Part shown: positions 1 to 5,345 of the stretch, in pieces | Numbering within the stretch: the first letter of the stretch is position 1 | Layout: each line of letters begins with the position of its first letter | Source of the DNA: Bacillota bacterium | GTDB lineage: Bacteria; Bacillota_E; Sulfobacillia; Sulfobacillales; Sulfobacillaceae | Direction of reading: 5' to 3' | DNA: 7,395 nucleotides | Assembly: GCA_021820165.1 (NCBI GenBank) | Contig: JAKADW010000094.1 | Coordinates: forward strand, 1-7,395 | Program-made: the position numbers and the translations under genes | The notes under the pieces: generated by a model | What the model saw: only the letters and a program-made list of their open reading frames with translations | Database searches by the model: none | What the model was told of the DNA's origin: nothing

Positions 1-72
1 GTGTCCATGGGCGGTGCGGCGGCCGTCAAAGCGGTGGGATTGTTGAACCGTTTGGCCAAAAGCTCGGCATGA
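1..72 (+). CDS. C-terminal end of a probable HdrA-like flavoprotein (partial)
   Basis: Frame 1 is open from the first base and ends at TGA 70-72, giving the last 23 residues of a gene that begins outside the window. The tail is rich in Ala and Gly with the pattern S-x-G-G-A-A-A-x-K-A-x-x-L-L-x-R. This resembles the C-terminal helix of HdrA-type flavoproteins, which follows the IPD(S/T)V segment. The position fits too, because in sHdr operons hdrA lies directly before the 'hyp' gene and the later HdrC/HdrB subunits. In this family HdrA is the FAD-containing core subunit of the cytoplasmic complex. The next gene starts within its stop codon (ATGATG at 69-74), which points to translational coupling. 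With only 23 residues the identity is an inference from pattern and context. That a coding frame ends here is much safer. Confidence 0.5.
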   Translation: MSMGGAAAVKAVGLLNRLAKSSA

Positions 73-779
73 TGGCGCCCGGGCCGCGGGGGAAGCCGCC
101 GCTCATTGACGCCGAGGTGCTGCGAGAGTTTTTTGAAAAGGCCGAGATGTATCTGACGCCTGAATTTCAGGCCAAGTTATCTCAAGACCTTGACGCCCGG
201 TGCCGCATTGTCGCCCAGCGATTCCCGGAATTTCCGGAGCTCTGGGATTTGGCCCCGGCGACCCGCCGGCTCTCCCGAGACGACCGCGAGCGTCTCGGGC
301 CGTCCTTGGCCGATCTCCGGCAAAGTATCAGCGAGGGTCACATCCAGGGTGTGCTCGACCACCTGGCGGCATGGCCATCTCCACCGCCGTGGCTTCTGGA
401 TTGGGCCACATTTTGGATGAGCCTCGTCAACCCGGAAATGCTCTGGTGGGCTCGGTGGGTTTATGGACCGGTCTCCGAGACGGGAGCCCTGGTTCTCCTG
501 GTAGACAATCCCGTCTCGTTGAAACAAGACGGGGTCCGGGAGACCTATCGCGCACTCTCCGATGCGACGGAGTATCTGCGGGTGTTGCTCGCCAGCACGC
601 GCTCGCTTTCGGGGATTTCGGAGGTCTTTCAACCGCAGGTGACCTTGGCGGTGGTGTACACGGTGTACATGTTTACGATGGCCTCTTGGAAGCTGACCGA
701 GGAATTCACCCAGGTACTGCCGCCCTTTCCGGTCGTTGTGCGCACGTTGCTTGGGGTCAATCGATGGGAGGGAAAGTAA
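69..779 (+). CDS. Unknown protein in the position of the sHdr 'hyp' gene
   Basis: A 236-residue protein that I do not recognise from sequence. It has no Cys-rich cluster motif, no signal peptide and no clear nucleotide-binding motif. The N-terminal half is charged and helical. The middle (about residues 103-135) is rich in Trp and aromatics, with two adjacent Trp pairs or near-pairs. A moderately hydrophobic aromatic stretch lies at about 193-210 and could be a buried helix or a membrane-touching one. It sits exactly between the probable hdrA tail and the HdrCB fusion. Described sHdr operons carry a conserved 'hyp' gene at that place, so by position it is probably that subunit or accessory factor. 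ATG 69 and ATG 72 are both possible starts. They overlap the upstream TGA and there is no good Shine-Dalgarno, so coupled translation is likely. It ends at TAA 777-779, directly abutting the next start. The coding call is firm; the functional one is positional only. Confidence 0.75.
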   Translation: MMAPGPRGKPPLIDAEVLREFFEKAEMYLTPEFQAKLSQDLDARCRIVAQRFPEFPELWDLAPATRRLSRDDRERLGPSLADLRQSISEGHIQGVLDHLAAWPSPPPWLLDWATFWMSLVNPEMLWWARWVYGPVSETGALVLLVDNPVSLKQDGVRETYRALSDATEYLRVLLASTRSLSGISEVFQPQVTLAVVYTVYMFTMASWKLTEEFTQVLPPFPVVVRTLLGVNRWEGK

Positions 780-2060
780 GTGAGTCAAAAAGCCACCCCG
801 ATCGAGCTCGAAGTTGCGGTTGTCAATGGGGTTGAACTGAATGGCCATTGGAACCGGATATTTGAGCCGCGGGTGATTTCAGAGTATGACTTGTCGATGC
901 TAGACGAGGTCAGCGAAATTCCCGGGGCGGAGTCGTTAGCCTATTGCTATCAGTGTGGAAAGTGCACCTCGGTATGCCCGGTGGAGGAGGCTGGCGGCGA
1001 CTATTCGCCGCGTAAGGTCTTTCGCCGCACGCAGTTGGGCGCGTCGCTCCTGGAGAGTGCGGACTTATGGTTATGCACCACCTGTTCGGATTGTCTTCGG
1101 GTGTGTCCCAAAGAAGTCAACATGATTAGCATTATGCCAGCCGTCCGGGAACGGGCGGTCATGGATGGCAACGCCCCCGCGGAGCTCTTGTCAGCCTTTG
1201 AGAACACGGCGCGCTACGGCAACCCTCTAGGGGAGCCGGCCCGTAAGCGCGCGGAGTGGACTAAGAACGCGGGTGTGCCGGTGCCGATTATGAGCCAGCA
1301 TAAAGCCCCGGTGGATGTGCTGTGGTTCGTGGAATGTTATCCCGCCTACCACCCCCGCGGTAAAGAAGCCTCCGTCGCCTTGGCCCGGATTTTGAATCAG
1401 CTCGGGGTGGACTTCGGCATCTTGGGTAACGAAGAAAAGTGCTCGGGCGACTCGCAGCGAATGGCGGGCGAGGCGGGGCTCTTTGAGATGCTAGCGGAGG
1501 ATAACATTAAGAGCTTATCCAAGTATACGTTCAACACCCTCATGGTCACCGATCCGCATGCCTTCAACGCCTTCTTGCACGAGTACCCTAAGTTCGGGGG
1601 CGAGTGGCCCACCTTTCACTACACGCAGTTTCTCGCGCCGAAAATCCATGAGATGACCTTCTCCGTGCCGATCGACCGGACGGTCACGTTTCATGACCCC
1701 TGCTATCTCGGCCGCCACAATGGCGAATACGAAGCGCCACGGGAACTCTTGCACGCCATTCCCGGTCTAGAGGTCATTGAGATGGGCCGCTGCCGGGAGA
1801 ACTCCTATTGCTGCGGTGGCGGCGGCGGAGGCATGTGGATGGACAGCTTTACCTCGGAGCGGCTGACCATGCGTTTATCTGAGCGCCGGGTCAAGGAAGC
1901 GGTGGAGTCCGGCGCCGACATTTTGGCGGTCACCTGTCCCTATGAGGTGTCACGCTTTGAAGATGCCGTCAAGAACACGGGCAACGCGGGCAAGTTGAAG
2001 GTTCTCGATATTGCCGAACTGTTGGCCCACGCCATGGGCTTGGTGACGGCCAATATTTGA
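780..2060 (+). CDS. HdrC-HdrB fusion subunit of an sHdr-like complex (HdrB3-like)
   Basis: A 426-residue iron-sulfur protein joining an HdrC-type ferredoxin domain to an HdrB-type CCG domain pair. Residues 56-67 (CYQCGKCTSVCP) and 99-110 (CTTCSDCLRVCP) are two textbook [4Fe-4S] sites. The first CCG half has C186 and C221 (C-S-G-D, not C-C-G). Where a CPxC motif is expected it reads D258-P-H-A261, so that site is degenerate. The second half is nearly complete: C308, C344-C345 followed by a run of six glycines, and C386-P-Y-E389, where Glu replaces the last Cys. HdrB proteins use CCG motifs for noncubane [4Fe-4S] clusters that act on disulfides. Here one such site probably remains, possibly altered. 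The GTG start at 780 abuts the upstream TAA and has GGGAGGG about 8 bases before it. The protein also resembles the C-terminal part of EtfD/GlpC-like oxidoreductases. The operon with lipoate carriers favours an sHdr subunit that transfers electrons or binds substrate in the cytoplasm. Confidence 0.88.
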   Translation: MSQKATPIELEVAVVNGVELNGHWNRIFEPRVISEYDLSMLDEVSEIPGAESLAYCYQCGKCTSVCPVEEAGGDYSPRKVFRRTQLGASLLESADLWLCTTCSDCLRVCPKEVNMISIMPAVRERAVMDGNAPAELLSAFENTARYGNPLGEPARKRAEWTKNAGVPVPIMSQHKAPVDVLWFVECYPAYHPRGKEASVALARILNQLGVDFGILGNEEKCSGDSQRMAGEAGLFEMLAEDNIKSLSKYTFNTLMVTDPHAFNAFLHEYPKFGGEWPTFHYTQFLAPKIHEMTFSVPIDRTVTFHDPCYLGRHNGEYEAPRELLHAIPGLEVIEMGRCRENSYCCGGGGGGMWMDSFTSERLTMRLSERRVKEAVESGADILAVTCPYEVSRFEDAVKNTGNAGKLKVLDIAELLAHAMGLVTANI

Positions 2061-2061
2061 T

Positions 2062-2070
2062 GGGGGAGGA
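2062..2070 (+). promoter_or_regulatory. Strong ribosome binding site setting the first lbpA start
   Basis: GGGGGAGGA lies 6 bases before GTG 2077, the right distance for a Shine-Dalgarno. A closer ATG at 2072 opens only a two-codon frame (ATG TTG TGA), so GTG 2077 is the real start. Confidence 0.75.
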
Positions 2071-2076
2071 TATGTT

Positions 2077-2520
2077 GTGAGCGAGGTAAACGGATGTTTA
2101 TTGCCCGATGACCTCTGGTATTGGCCGGAGAAACATGTGTGGGTGAGGGGGCCGGAGGCCGATGGCACTGTTCTGGTGGGCATGACGGACGTCGCTCAGC
2201 ATCTCGCGGGAAAAATCGTGGTGGTCAATCTGAAGGCGCCGGGCCGAACGCTCGCGCAGGGAAAGAGTGCAGGAACCTTGGAGAGCGGCAAGTGGGTGGG
2301 TTCGATCCCCACCCCGGTGGCCGGTCAGGTGACGGAGATTAACGAAACCGTTAAAAAGACCCCGGCAATTGTGAACGAGGATCCCTATGGGGCGGGGTGG
2401 CTTATTCGAGTGCGCCCGGACAACTGGGAGGAAGGGGCGCGCATCCTGGTCACGGGCCCCGATGGCATCGCTGCCTACCGGGCTAAGCTCGAGGCCGAGG
2501 GGATTCAGTGTCAGTCCTGA
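2077..2520 (+). CDS. lbpA: GcvH-like lipoate-binding protein LbpA (first copy)
   Basis: A 147-residue small soluble protein with the lipoyl (GcvH-like) fold. The lipoylation motif is E69-S-G-K72-W-V-G, with Lys72 as the expected attachment residue. It is followed by P-T-P-V-A-G, matching the beta-hairpin of lipoyl domains. The W-V-G after the lysine, and D-P-Y-G-A-G-W-L at 102-109, are features I associate with LbpA of sulfur oxidisers, not glycine-cleavage GcvH. In that family the lipoamide arm carries sulfur intermediates for the sHdr complex. There is a Cys near each end, C7 and C145. No glycine cleavage genes (gcvT, gcvP) are visible here. The downstream ligase and the HdrCB neighbour support the sulfur role. 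A second, diverged copy follows after a 20-base gap. GTG start with a strong Shine-Dalgarno. Confidence 0.9.
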   Translation: MSEVNGCLLPDDLWYWPEKHVWVRGPEADGTVLVGMTDVAQHLAGKIVVVNLKAPGRTLAQGKSAGTLESGKWVGSIPTPVAGQVTEINETVKKTPAIVNEDPYGAGWLIRVRPDNWEEGARILVTGPDGIAAYRAKLEAEGIQCQS

Positions 2521-2540
2521 GTGTGTAAGGGGGTGAGTCC

Positions 2541-3032
2541 GTGGCCTATGTGTTTGCCTGTGAGTTGCCAGACCATTTATGGTTCGACGTCGACCGCGAT
2601 GTTTGGGTCGAGGAACGCTCGGACGGCACGGTACGCATGGGCATGACGGATCCGGCACAAACGCGGGCGGGCCGCATTCTGTTCGTCCGGGCGCGAGCCG
2701 GAAAACGCGTGCCGCAAGGAAAGAGCGTCGCCACGGTGGAAAGCGCCAAATGGGTAGGGCCGGTTCCGTCTCCCCTGACGGGGACGGTGACTCAGGCGAA
2801 TCCCGAGGTCCTCGCCGATCCCAACATCATTAACCGTGATCCCTATGTTTCGGGATGGTTGGTGGAGTTTCGTCCTGAGATCCCGTTGTCAGAATCGGGC
2901 CTCTTGCGAGGCGAACCTGCCCAAGCGGCCTATCGCCAAAAATTGAAGGCGGAAGGGCTGACCTGTATGCGCTGTGCGGATCTACCGGAGGCCGCCGAAG
3001 GTCCTGAGTCTGGTTCAACCTTTAACCTTTAA
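2541..3032 (+). CDS. lbpA: GcvH-like lipoate-binding protein LbpA (second copy, CxxC tail)
   Basis: A 163-residue paralogue of the preceding gene; by eye about half the residues align as identical. The lipoylation motif is E67-S-A-K70-W-V-G, with Lys70 as the modified residue, followed by P-S-P-L-T-G. D100-P-Y-x-S-G-W-L matches the conserved C-terminal part of the domain. C7 is shared with the first copy. The C-terminal extension is about 18 residues longer and carries C142-M-R-C145, whereas the first copy has a single Cys at the matching place. Conserved surface residues differ between the copies, so they may dock different partners. Both are probably charged by the ligase that follows. The GTG start at 2541 has AAGGGGGTG 5 bases upstream. 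It ends at TAA 3030-3032. I see no sign of decay: the frame is full length and the lipoyl lysine is intact. Confidence 0.88.
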   Translation: MAYVFACELPDHLWFDVDRDVWVEERSDGTVRMGMTDPAQTRAGRILFVRARAGKRVPQGKSVATVESAKWVGPVPSPLTGTVTQANPEVLADPNIINRDPYVSGWLVEFRPEIPLSESGLLRGEPAQAAYRQKLKAEGLTCMRCADLPEAAEGPESGSTFNL

Positions 3033-3056
3033 CGTCTGAACAGAAGGAAGGATACG

Positions 3057-4121
3057 ATGCGCTACCTCAATCTTGGCACCGTTTCCGCTGAGGAATCGCA
3101 GGCGATCTATCATGCCCTGGCGGACTTGATGACCCCGGATGCCCCGGTGACGCTCGTCACCGTGAGTCCGGACCGTCCCTACGTGTGTGTGGGGTACCAC
3201 CAGGTAGCGAGCCGGGAAATAGACCAACCCTATTGTGAGGCACAGGGTATTCCCGTAGGACGGCGCATGGTTGGGGGTGGCGCCGTGTGGCTTGATCATG
3301 ATCAGATTTTCTGGCACTTGATTATGCCACGCCAACATCTACCCGTCGAAGCCCTCTACAGAAAATATCTCTCGGCCCCCGTCGAAGCCTACCGCCAGAT
3401 GGGAATCTTAGCCGAACATCGCCCGGTCAATGATATCGTCGTGGGCTCCCGCAAAATTGGCGGGACGGGTGCCAATACCATGGGCGAAGCCGATGTCTTG
3501 GTGGGGAGCATCATGATGGACTTCGATACGGCGGCCATGGCGCGGGTACTGAACGTACCCTCCGAGAAATTTCGCGACAAGATGGTCTCCTCGCTTGAGG
3601 ACTACATGACCACCGTGCGGCGTGAACTCGGGGATATGAGTCCGTCGCGCGAGGAAGCGACGCAAATGTTGGTGCAGGCGTTTGCGACCCTTTTAGGGGA
3701 GCCGGTGGTGACCGATCATCTGACCGAGCGGGAGCGCGAACGGTTGGACGATTACCGTACCCGTCTTTTTGACCCGGCCTTTGTGTATCGCCATGAAGGC
3801 TATTTGCAGCCGGGCGTCAAGATTAAAGATGGGGTGCGGCTTTTAGAAGGGATGAAAAAAGCGCCCGGTGGACTGGTGCGGGTGGTGTGGCGCGAATCGG
3901 AGGGTCGCATCGATGACATCGTCATTGGTGGGGACTTCTTTGTCCATCCCTCCGAGGGCTTAAGTGCGGTGGAGGCGCGGCTCCGGGGGCAACCGGCAGA
4001 TGTCGAGAGCTTCCGCCGGGCTCTATCCACCGGATGGGCGACACTGGATGTGCCCGGCGTATCCGCGGATGACGTGACTCTGGCCTTTGAAGCGAGTCAC
4101 TCGCTTGAGCCCGTGCCCTAA
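3057..4121 (+). CDS. lplA: Lipoate-protein ligase (LplA-like) with C-terminal accessory domain
   Basis: A 354-residue enzyme of the biotin/lipoate A/B ligase family. R69-R-x-x-G-G-G-A-V (69-77) is the lipoate/adenylate-binding loop. S131-R-K133-I-G-G-T-G carries the catalytic lysine of LplA enzymes, and N125-D-I lies before it as expected. After about residue 240 there is an accessory domain like the C-terminal domain of E. coli LplA (or LplB), including G-V-K-I-K-D-G and G-G-D-F-F-V-H-P. Such ligases activate lipoate (or octanoate) with ATP and attach it to a lysine of an acceptor domain. Position directly after the two lipoate carriers makes them the likely substrates, as described for the sulfur-oxidiser-specific ligase sLpl. 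Whether the substrate is lipoate or octanoate cannot be read from sequence. The ATG at 3057 has AGAAGGAAGGA 5 bases before it. The preceding gap is 24 bases. Confidence 0.88.
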   Translation: MRYLNLGTVSAEESQAIYHALADLMTPDAPVTLVTVSPDRPYVCVGYHQVASREIDQPYCEAQGIPVGRRMVGGGAVWLDHDQIFWHLIMPRQHLPVEALYRKYLSAPVEAYRQMGILAEHRPVNDIVVGSRKIGGTGANTMGEADVLVGSIMMDFDTAAMARVLNVPSEKFRDKMVSSLEDYMTTVRRELGDMSPSREEATQMLVQAFATLLGEPVVTDHLTERERERLDDYRTRLFDPAFVYRHEGYLQPGVKIKDGVRLLEGMKKAPGGLVRVVWRESEGRIDDIVIGGDFFVHPSEGLSAVEARLRGQPADVESFRRALSTGWATLDVPGVSADDVTLAFEASHSLEPVP

Positions 4122-4145
4122 CCGCACCGTTCTTTCGCGCATTCC

Positions 4146-4159
4146 AAGGAAGGGAGGGA
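4146..4159 (+). promoter_or_regulatory. Ribosome binding site of tusA in the largest intergenic gap
   Basis: The purine-rich run contains GGGAGGG at 4152-4158, 7 bases before ATG 4166. An out-of-frame ATG at 4161 is too close to it and stops after ten codons, so 4166 is the start. The rest of the gap (4122-4165) shows no terminator hairpin or clear promoter. Confidence 0.7.
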
Positions 4160-4165
4160 AATGAC

Positions 4166-4405
4166 ATGGAACAGGAAGCGATTGCGCTGGTGATCGACGC
4201 CAAGGGTCTCGCGTGCCCGATGCCGATTTTTAAGGCTAAGCAAGGCTTGAAGTCGGTGGACATTGGGCAGGTGGTCGAAGTGGTGTGTACCGACCCCGGA
4301 TCGATGGCCGACTTCAAAGCCTTTGCCAACTCCACCGGCCACGAGCTGTTAGCGGCCGAACAACAGGATAATCTCTACCGCTTTTTGTTGCGGCGTACCA
4401 AATAG
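4166..4405 (+). CDS. tusA: Sulfur carrier protein TusA
   Basis: A 79-residue protein of the TusA (SirA/YhhP) family, full length for the family. The signature G14-L-A-C17-P-M-P20 includes Cys17, the residue that carries a persulfide in TusA proteins. D11 before it and K23/K25 after it fit the family pattern. A second Cys, C41, lies in the central beta strand. In sulfur oxidisers TusA receives sulfane sulfur, from rhodaneses or DsrE-type proteins, and delivers it to the cytoplasmic oxidation machinery. The dsrE-family gene directly downstream and the lipoate carriers upstream support that role here over tRNA thiolation. It ends at TAG 4403-4405. Confidence 0.93.
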   Translation: MEQEAIALVIDAKGLACPMPIFKAKQGLKSVDIGQVVEVVCTDPGSMADFKAFANSTGHELLAAEQQDNLYRFLLRRTK

Positions 4406-4419
4406 TGAGGACAGGAACA

Positions 4420-4426
4420 GGGGGAG
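4420..4426 (+). promoter_or_regulatory. Ribosome binding site deciding the dsrE-like start
   Basis: GGGGGAG lies 5 bases before GTG 4432. The alternative GTG at 4405, overlapping the tusA stop, has no Shine-Dalgarno and would add nine residues rich in Gly, Arg and Thr that do not look like part of the fold. Confidence 0.65.
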
Positions 4427-4431
4427 AAGAC

Positions 4432-4812
4432 GTGGCAGAGGAAACGAAAAAGTATCTCTATCTGGTAACCCATGGAACGGAAACGCCGGAGCGCTCCGCG
4501 TCGCCGTTTTTTCTGGCGACCACGGCAGCGCTCATGGATCACGAATCCACCATGGTGTTTACCATCACCGCCACCAGTTTGTTAAAGAAGGGCGTTGCCG
4601 AAAACCTTCACATTAAGGAGACGGGCGAGAGTTCGACACTTAAGTTCTTCATCGATCAGGCCCGCGAGGCTGGGGTGAAATTGTACGTGTGTGCGCCAAG
4701 CCTCGATCTCAACAATTGCACCATCGATGACCTCATTGAGGTCGACGGTGTAGTGGGAGGCACGGCGTTGAACGAAATGGCGGCCGAGGCGGACGTCGTC
4801 ATCACATTTTGA
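4432..4812 (+). CDS. DsrE-family sulfur transfer protein
   Basis: With the GTG 4432 start the protein has 126 residues, usual for the DsrE/DsrF-like family. It opens with a beta strand and the T-H-G-T-E segment (13-17), followed by the P-F-F-L-A-T-x-A-A-L helix near residues 25-34. The strand V82-K-L-Y-V-C87 ends in the conserved-position cysteine that carries persulfide in DsrE-type sulfurtransferases. C96 follows nine residues later. The C-terminal part, D104-G-V-V-G-G-T, with a final hydrophobic strand, also fits. These proteins exchange sulfur with TusA, and tusA-dsrE pairs are common in sHdr and Dsr sulfur oxidisers, so this is the likely partner of the gene upstream. I cannot place it firmly in a DsrE subgroup (E2, E3 and so on). 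It lacks the N-terminal membrane segments of DsrE2. An upstream in-frame GTG at 4405 would give 135 residues. Its stop TGA 4810-4812 overlaps the next ATG by one base. Confidence 0.85.
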   Translation: MAEETKKYLYLVTHGTETPERSASPFFLATTAALMDHESTMVFTITATSLLKKGVAENLHIKETGESSTLKFFIDQAREAGVKLYVCAPSLDLNNCTIDDLIEVDGVVGGTALNEMAAEADVVITF

Positions 4813-5342
4813 TGGCGGACGTGAACCGTCTATGGCGAGATGTACTGCGCCTGAACTCCCGGTCGCAGGATGCGGAGGTCGAAGCCCTGGTGGTTCAATG
4901 TCTCGATTTCGAGGGACCCTGGACCACCCGCCTTATCGGCGCCCTCGGCATTTTACGAGAGCGTCTGGGTCCGTGGGCCGGCGTGAGTCTCTATATGCCC
5001 ACCAAGCCCCAGGGCGACCTTTATGTGGCCGCGTCTGCCGGAACCGTCGGGCCCCTCGTCGTGGCATGGGGGGCTCCGGTCGCCGGATTGGCGGCGTCGG
5101 AGCGCACCGCCCAGTTTTGTGCGGAAGCTCGGTCCTTTCCGGACTATCAAGGGGGATGGCTTGGCATTCAGGGCGTATTGGCGGTGCCGATTGTGCGCGG
5201 GTCCGATTTTTACGGGGTGCTGGAAGCCCGTGGGCACGAGGGTCACACGTTTGGCATGGCTGAGGCAGAAGTGACCGGGCACATGGCCAGTCTCATGGCT
5301 GAGCGCTGGCCGACATCGACGAGACACAAGATGGGAGGATAA
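4812..5342 (+). CDS. GAF-domain-like protein of unknown role
   Basis: A 176-residue soluble protein with one GAF-like domain. W55-A-G-V-S-L-Y (55-61), F109-P-D-Y, V122-L-A-V-P-I-V and F133-Y-G-V-L-E-A follow the strand pattern of free-methionine-(R)-sulfoxide reductases and related GAF proteins. The cysteines those enzymes use are absent from the expected places: the region near 80-95 has none, and G114-G-W-L-G-I stands where the conserved 'ACD' is found. The only cysteines are C30 and C103. It is therefore unlikely to be an active methionine sulfoxide reductase of that type, and may be a ligand or redox sensor or a structural partner. ATG 4812 overlaps the upstream stop (TGATG) with no clear Shine-Dalgarno, so translation is probably coupled to the dsrE-like gene. 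It lies 3 bases before etfB. The function is not assigned. Confidence 0.7.
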   Translation: MADVNRLWRDVLRLNSRSQDAEVEALVVQCLDFEGPWTTRLIGALGILRERLGPWAGVSLYMPTKPQGDLYVAASAGTVGPLVVAWGAPVAGLAASERTAQFCAEARSFPDYQGGWLGIQGVLAVPIVRGSDFYGVLEARGHEGHTFGMAEAEVTGHMASLMAERWPTSTRHKMGG

Positions 5343-5345
5343 ACG

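Noticed and set aside
200..835. Alternative plus-strand open frame over the same region as the unknown protein
   Set aside because: The product is Gly/Pro/Arg/Ser rich with no fold-like pattern. It overlaps the HdrCB start and has no Shine-Dalgarno.
177..848. Long minus-strand open frame opposite the unknown protein gene
   Set aside because: The plus frame has a coupled start, fits tightly between its neighbours and abuts the next gene. The minus product is rich in Arg, Pro, Gly and His as expected of a GC-rich shadow, and it would overlap two plus genes.
2098..2658. Minus-strand open frame across the two lbpA genes
   Set aside because: The plus strand encodes two clear lipoyl domains here. 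The minus product is Arg/Pro/His rich and low in complexity.
2077..3032. Reading the two small proteins as glycine cleavage H proteins
   Set aside because: No gcvT, gcvP or other glycine genes are present. The W-V-G after the lipoyl lysine and the sulfur-gene context fit LbpA better. GcvH function cannot be fully excluded.
3019..3033. Direct repeat of CCTTTAA at the end of the second lbpA
   Set aside because: Only two short copies spanning the stop codon, with no array, symmetry or neighbouring start to support a binding site.
3293..3304. Perfect 12-base palindrome TGATCATGATCA, possible operator
   Set aside because: It lies inside the ligase gene, codes for conserved-looking residues L-D-H-D-Q after the GGGAV loop, and is far from any start. 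Chance is the simplest reading.
4122..4165. Possible terminator or internal promoter in the largest gap
   Set aside because: No stable inverted repeat with a T-run and no convincing -35/-10 pair are seen. The gap mainly holds the tusA ribosome binding site.
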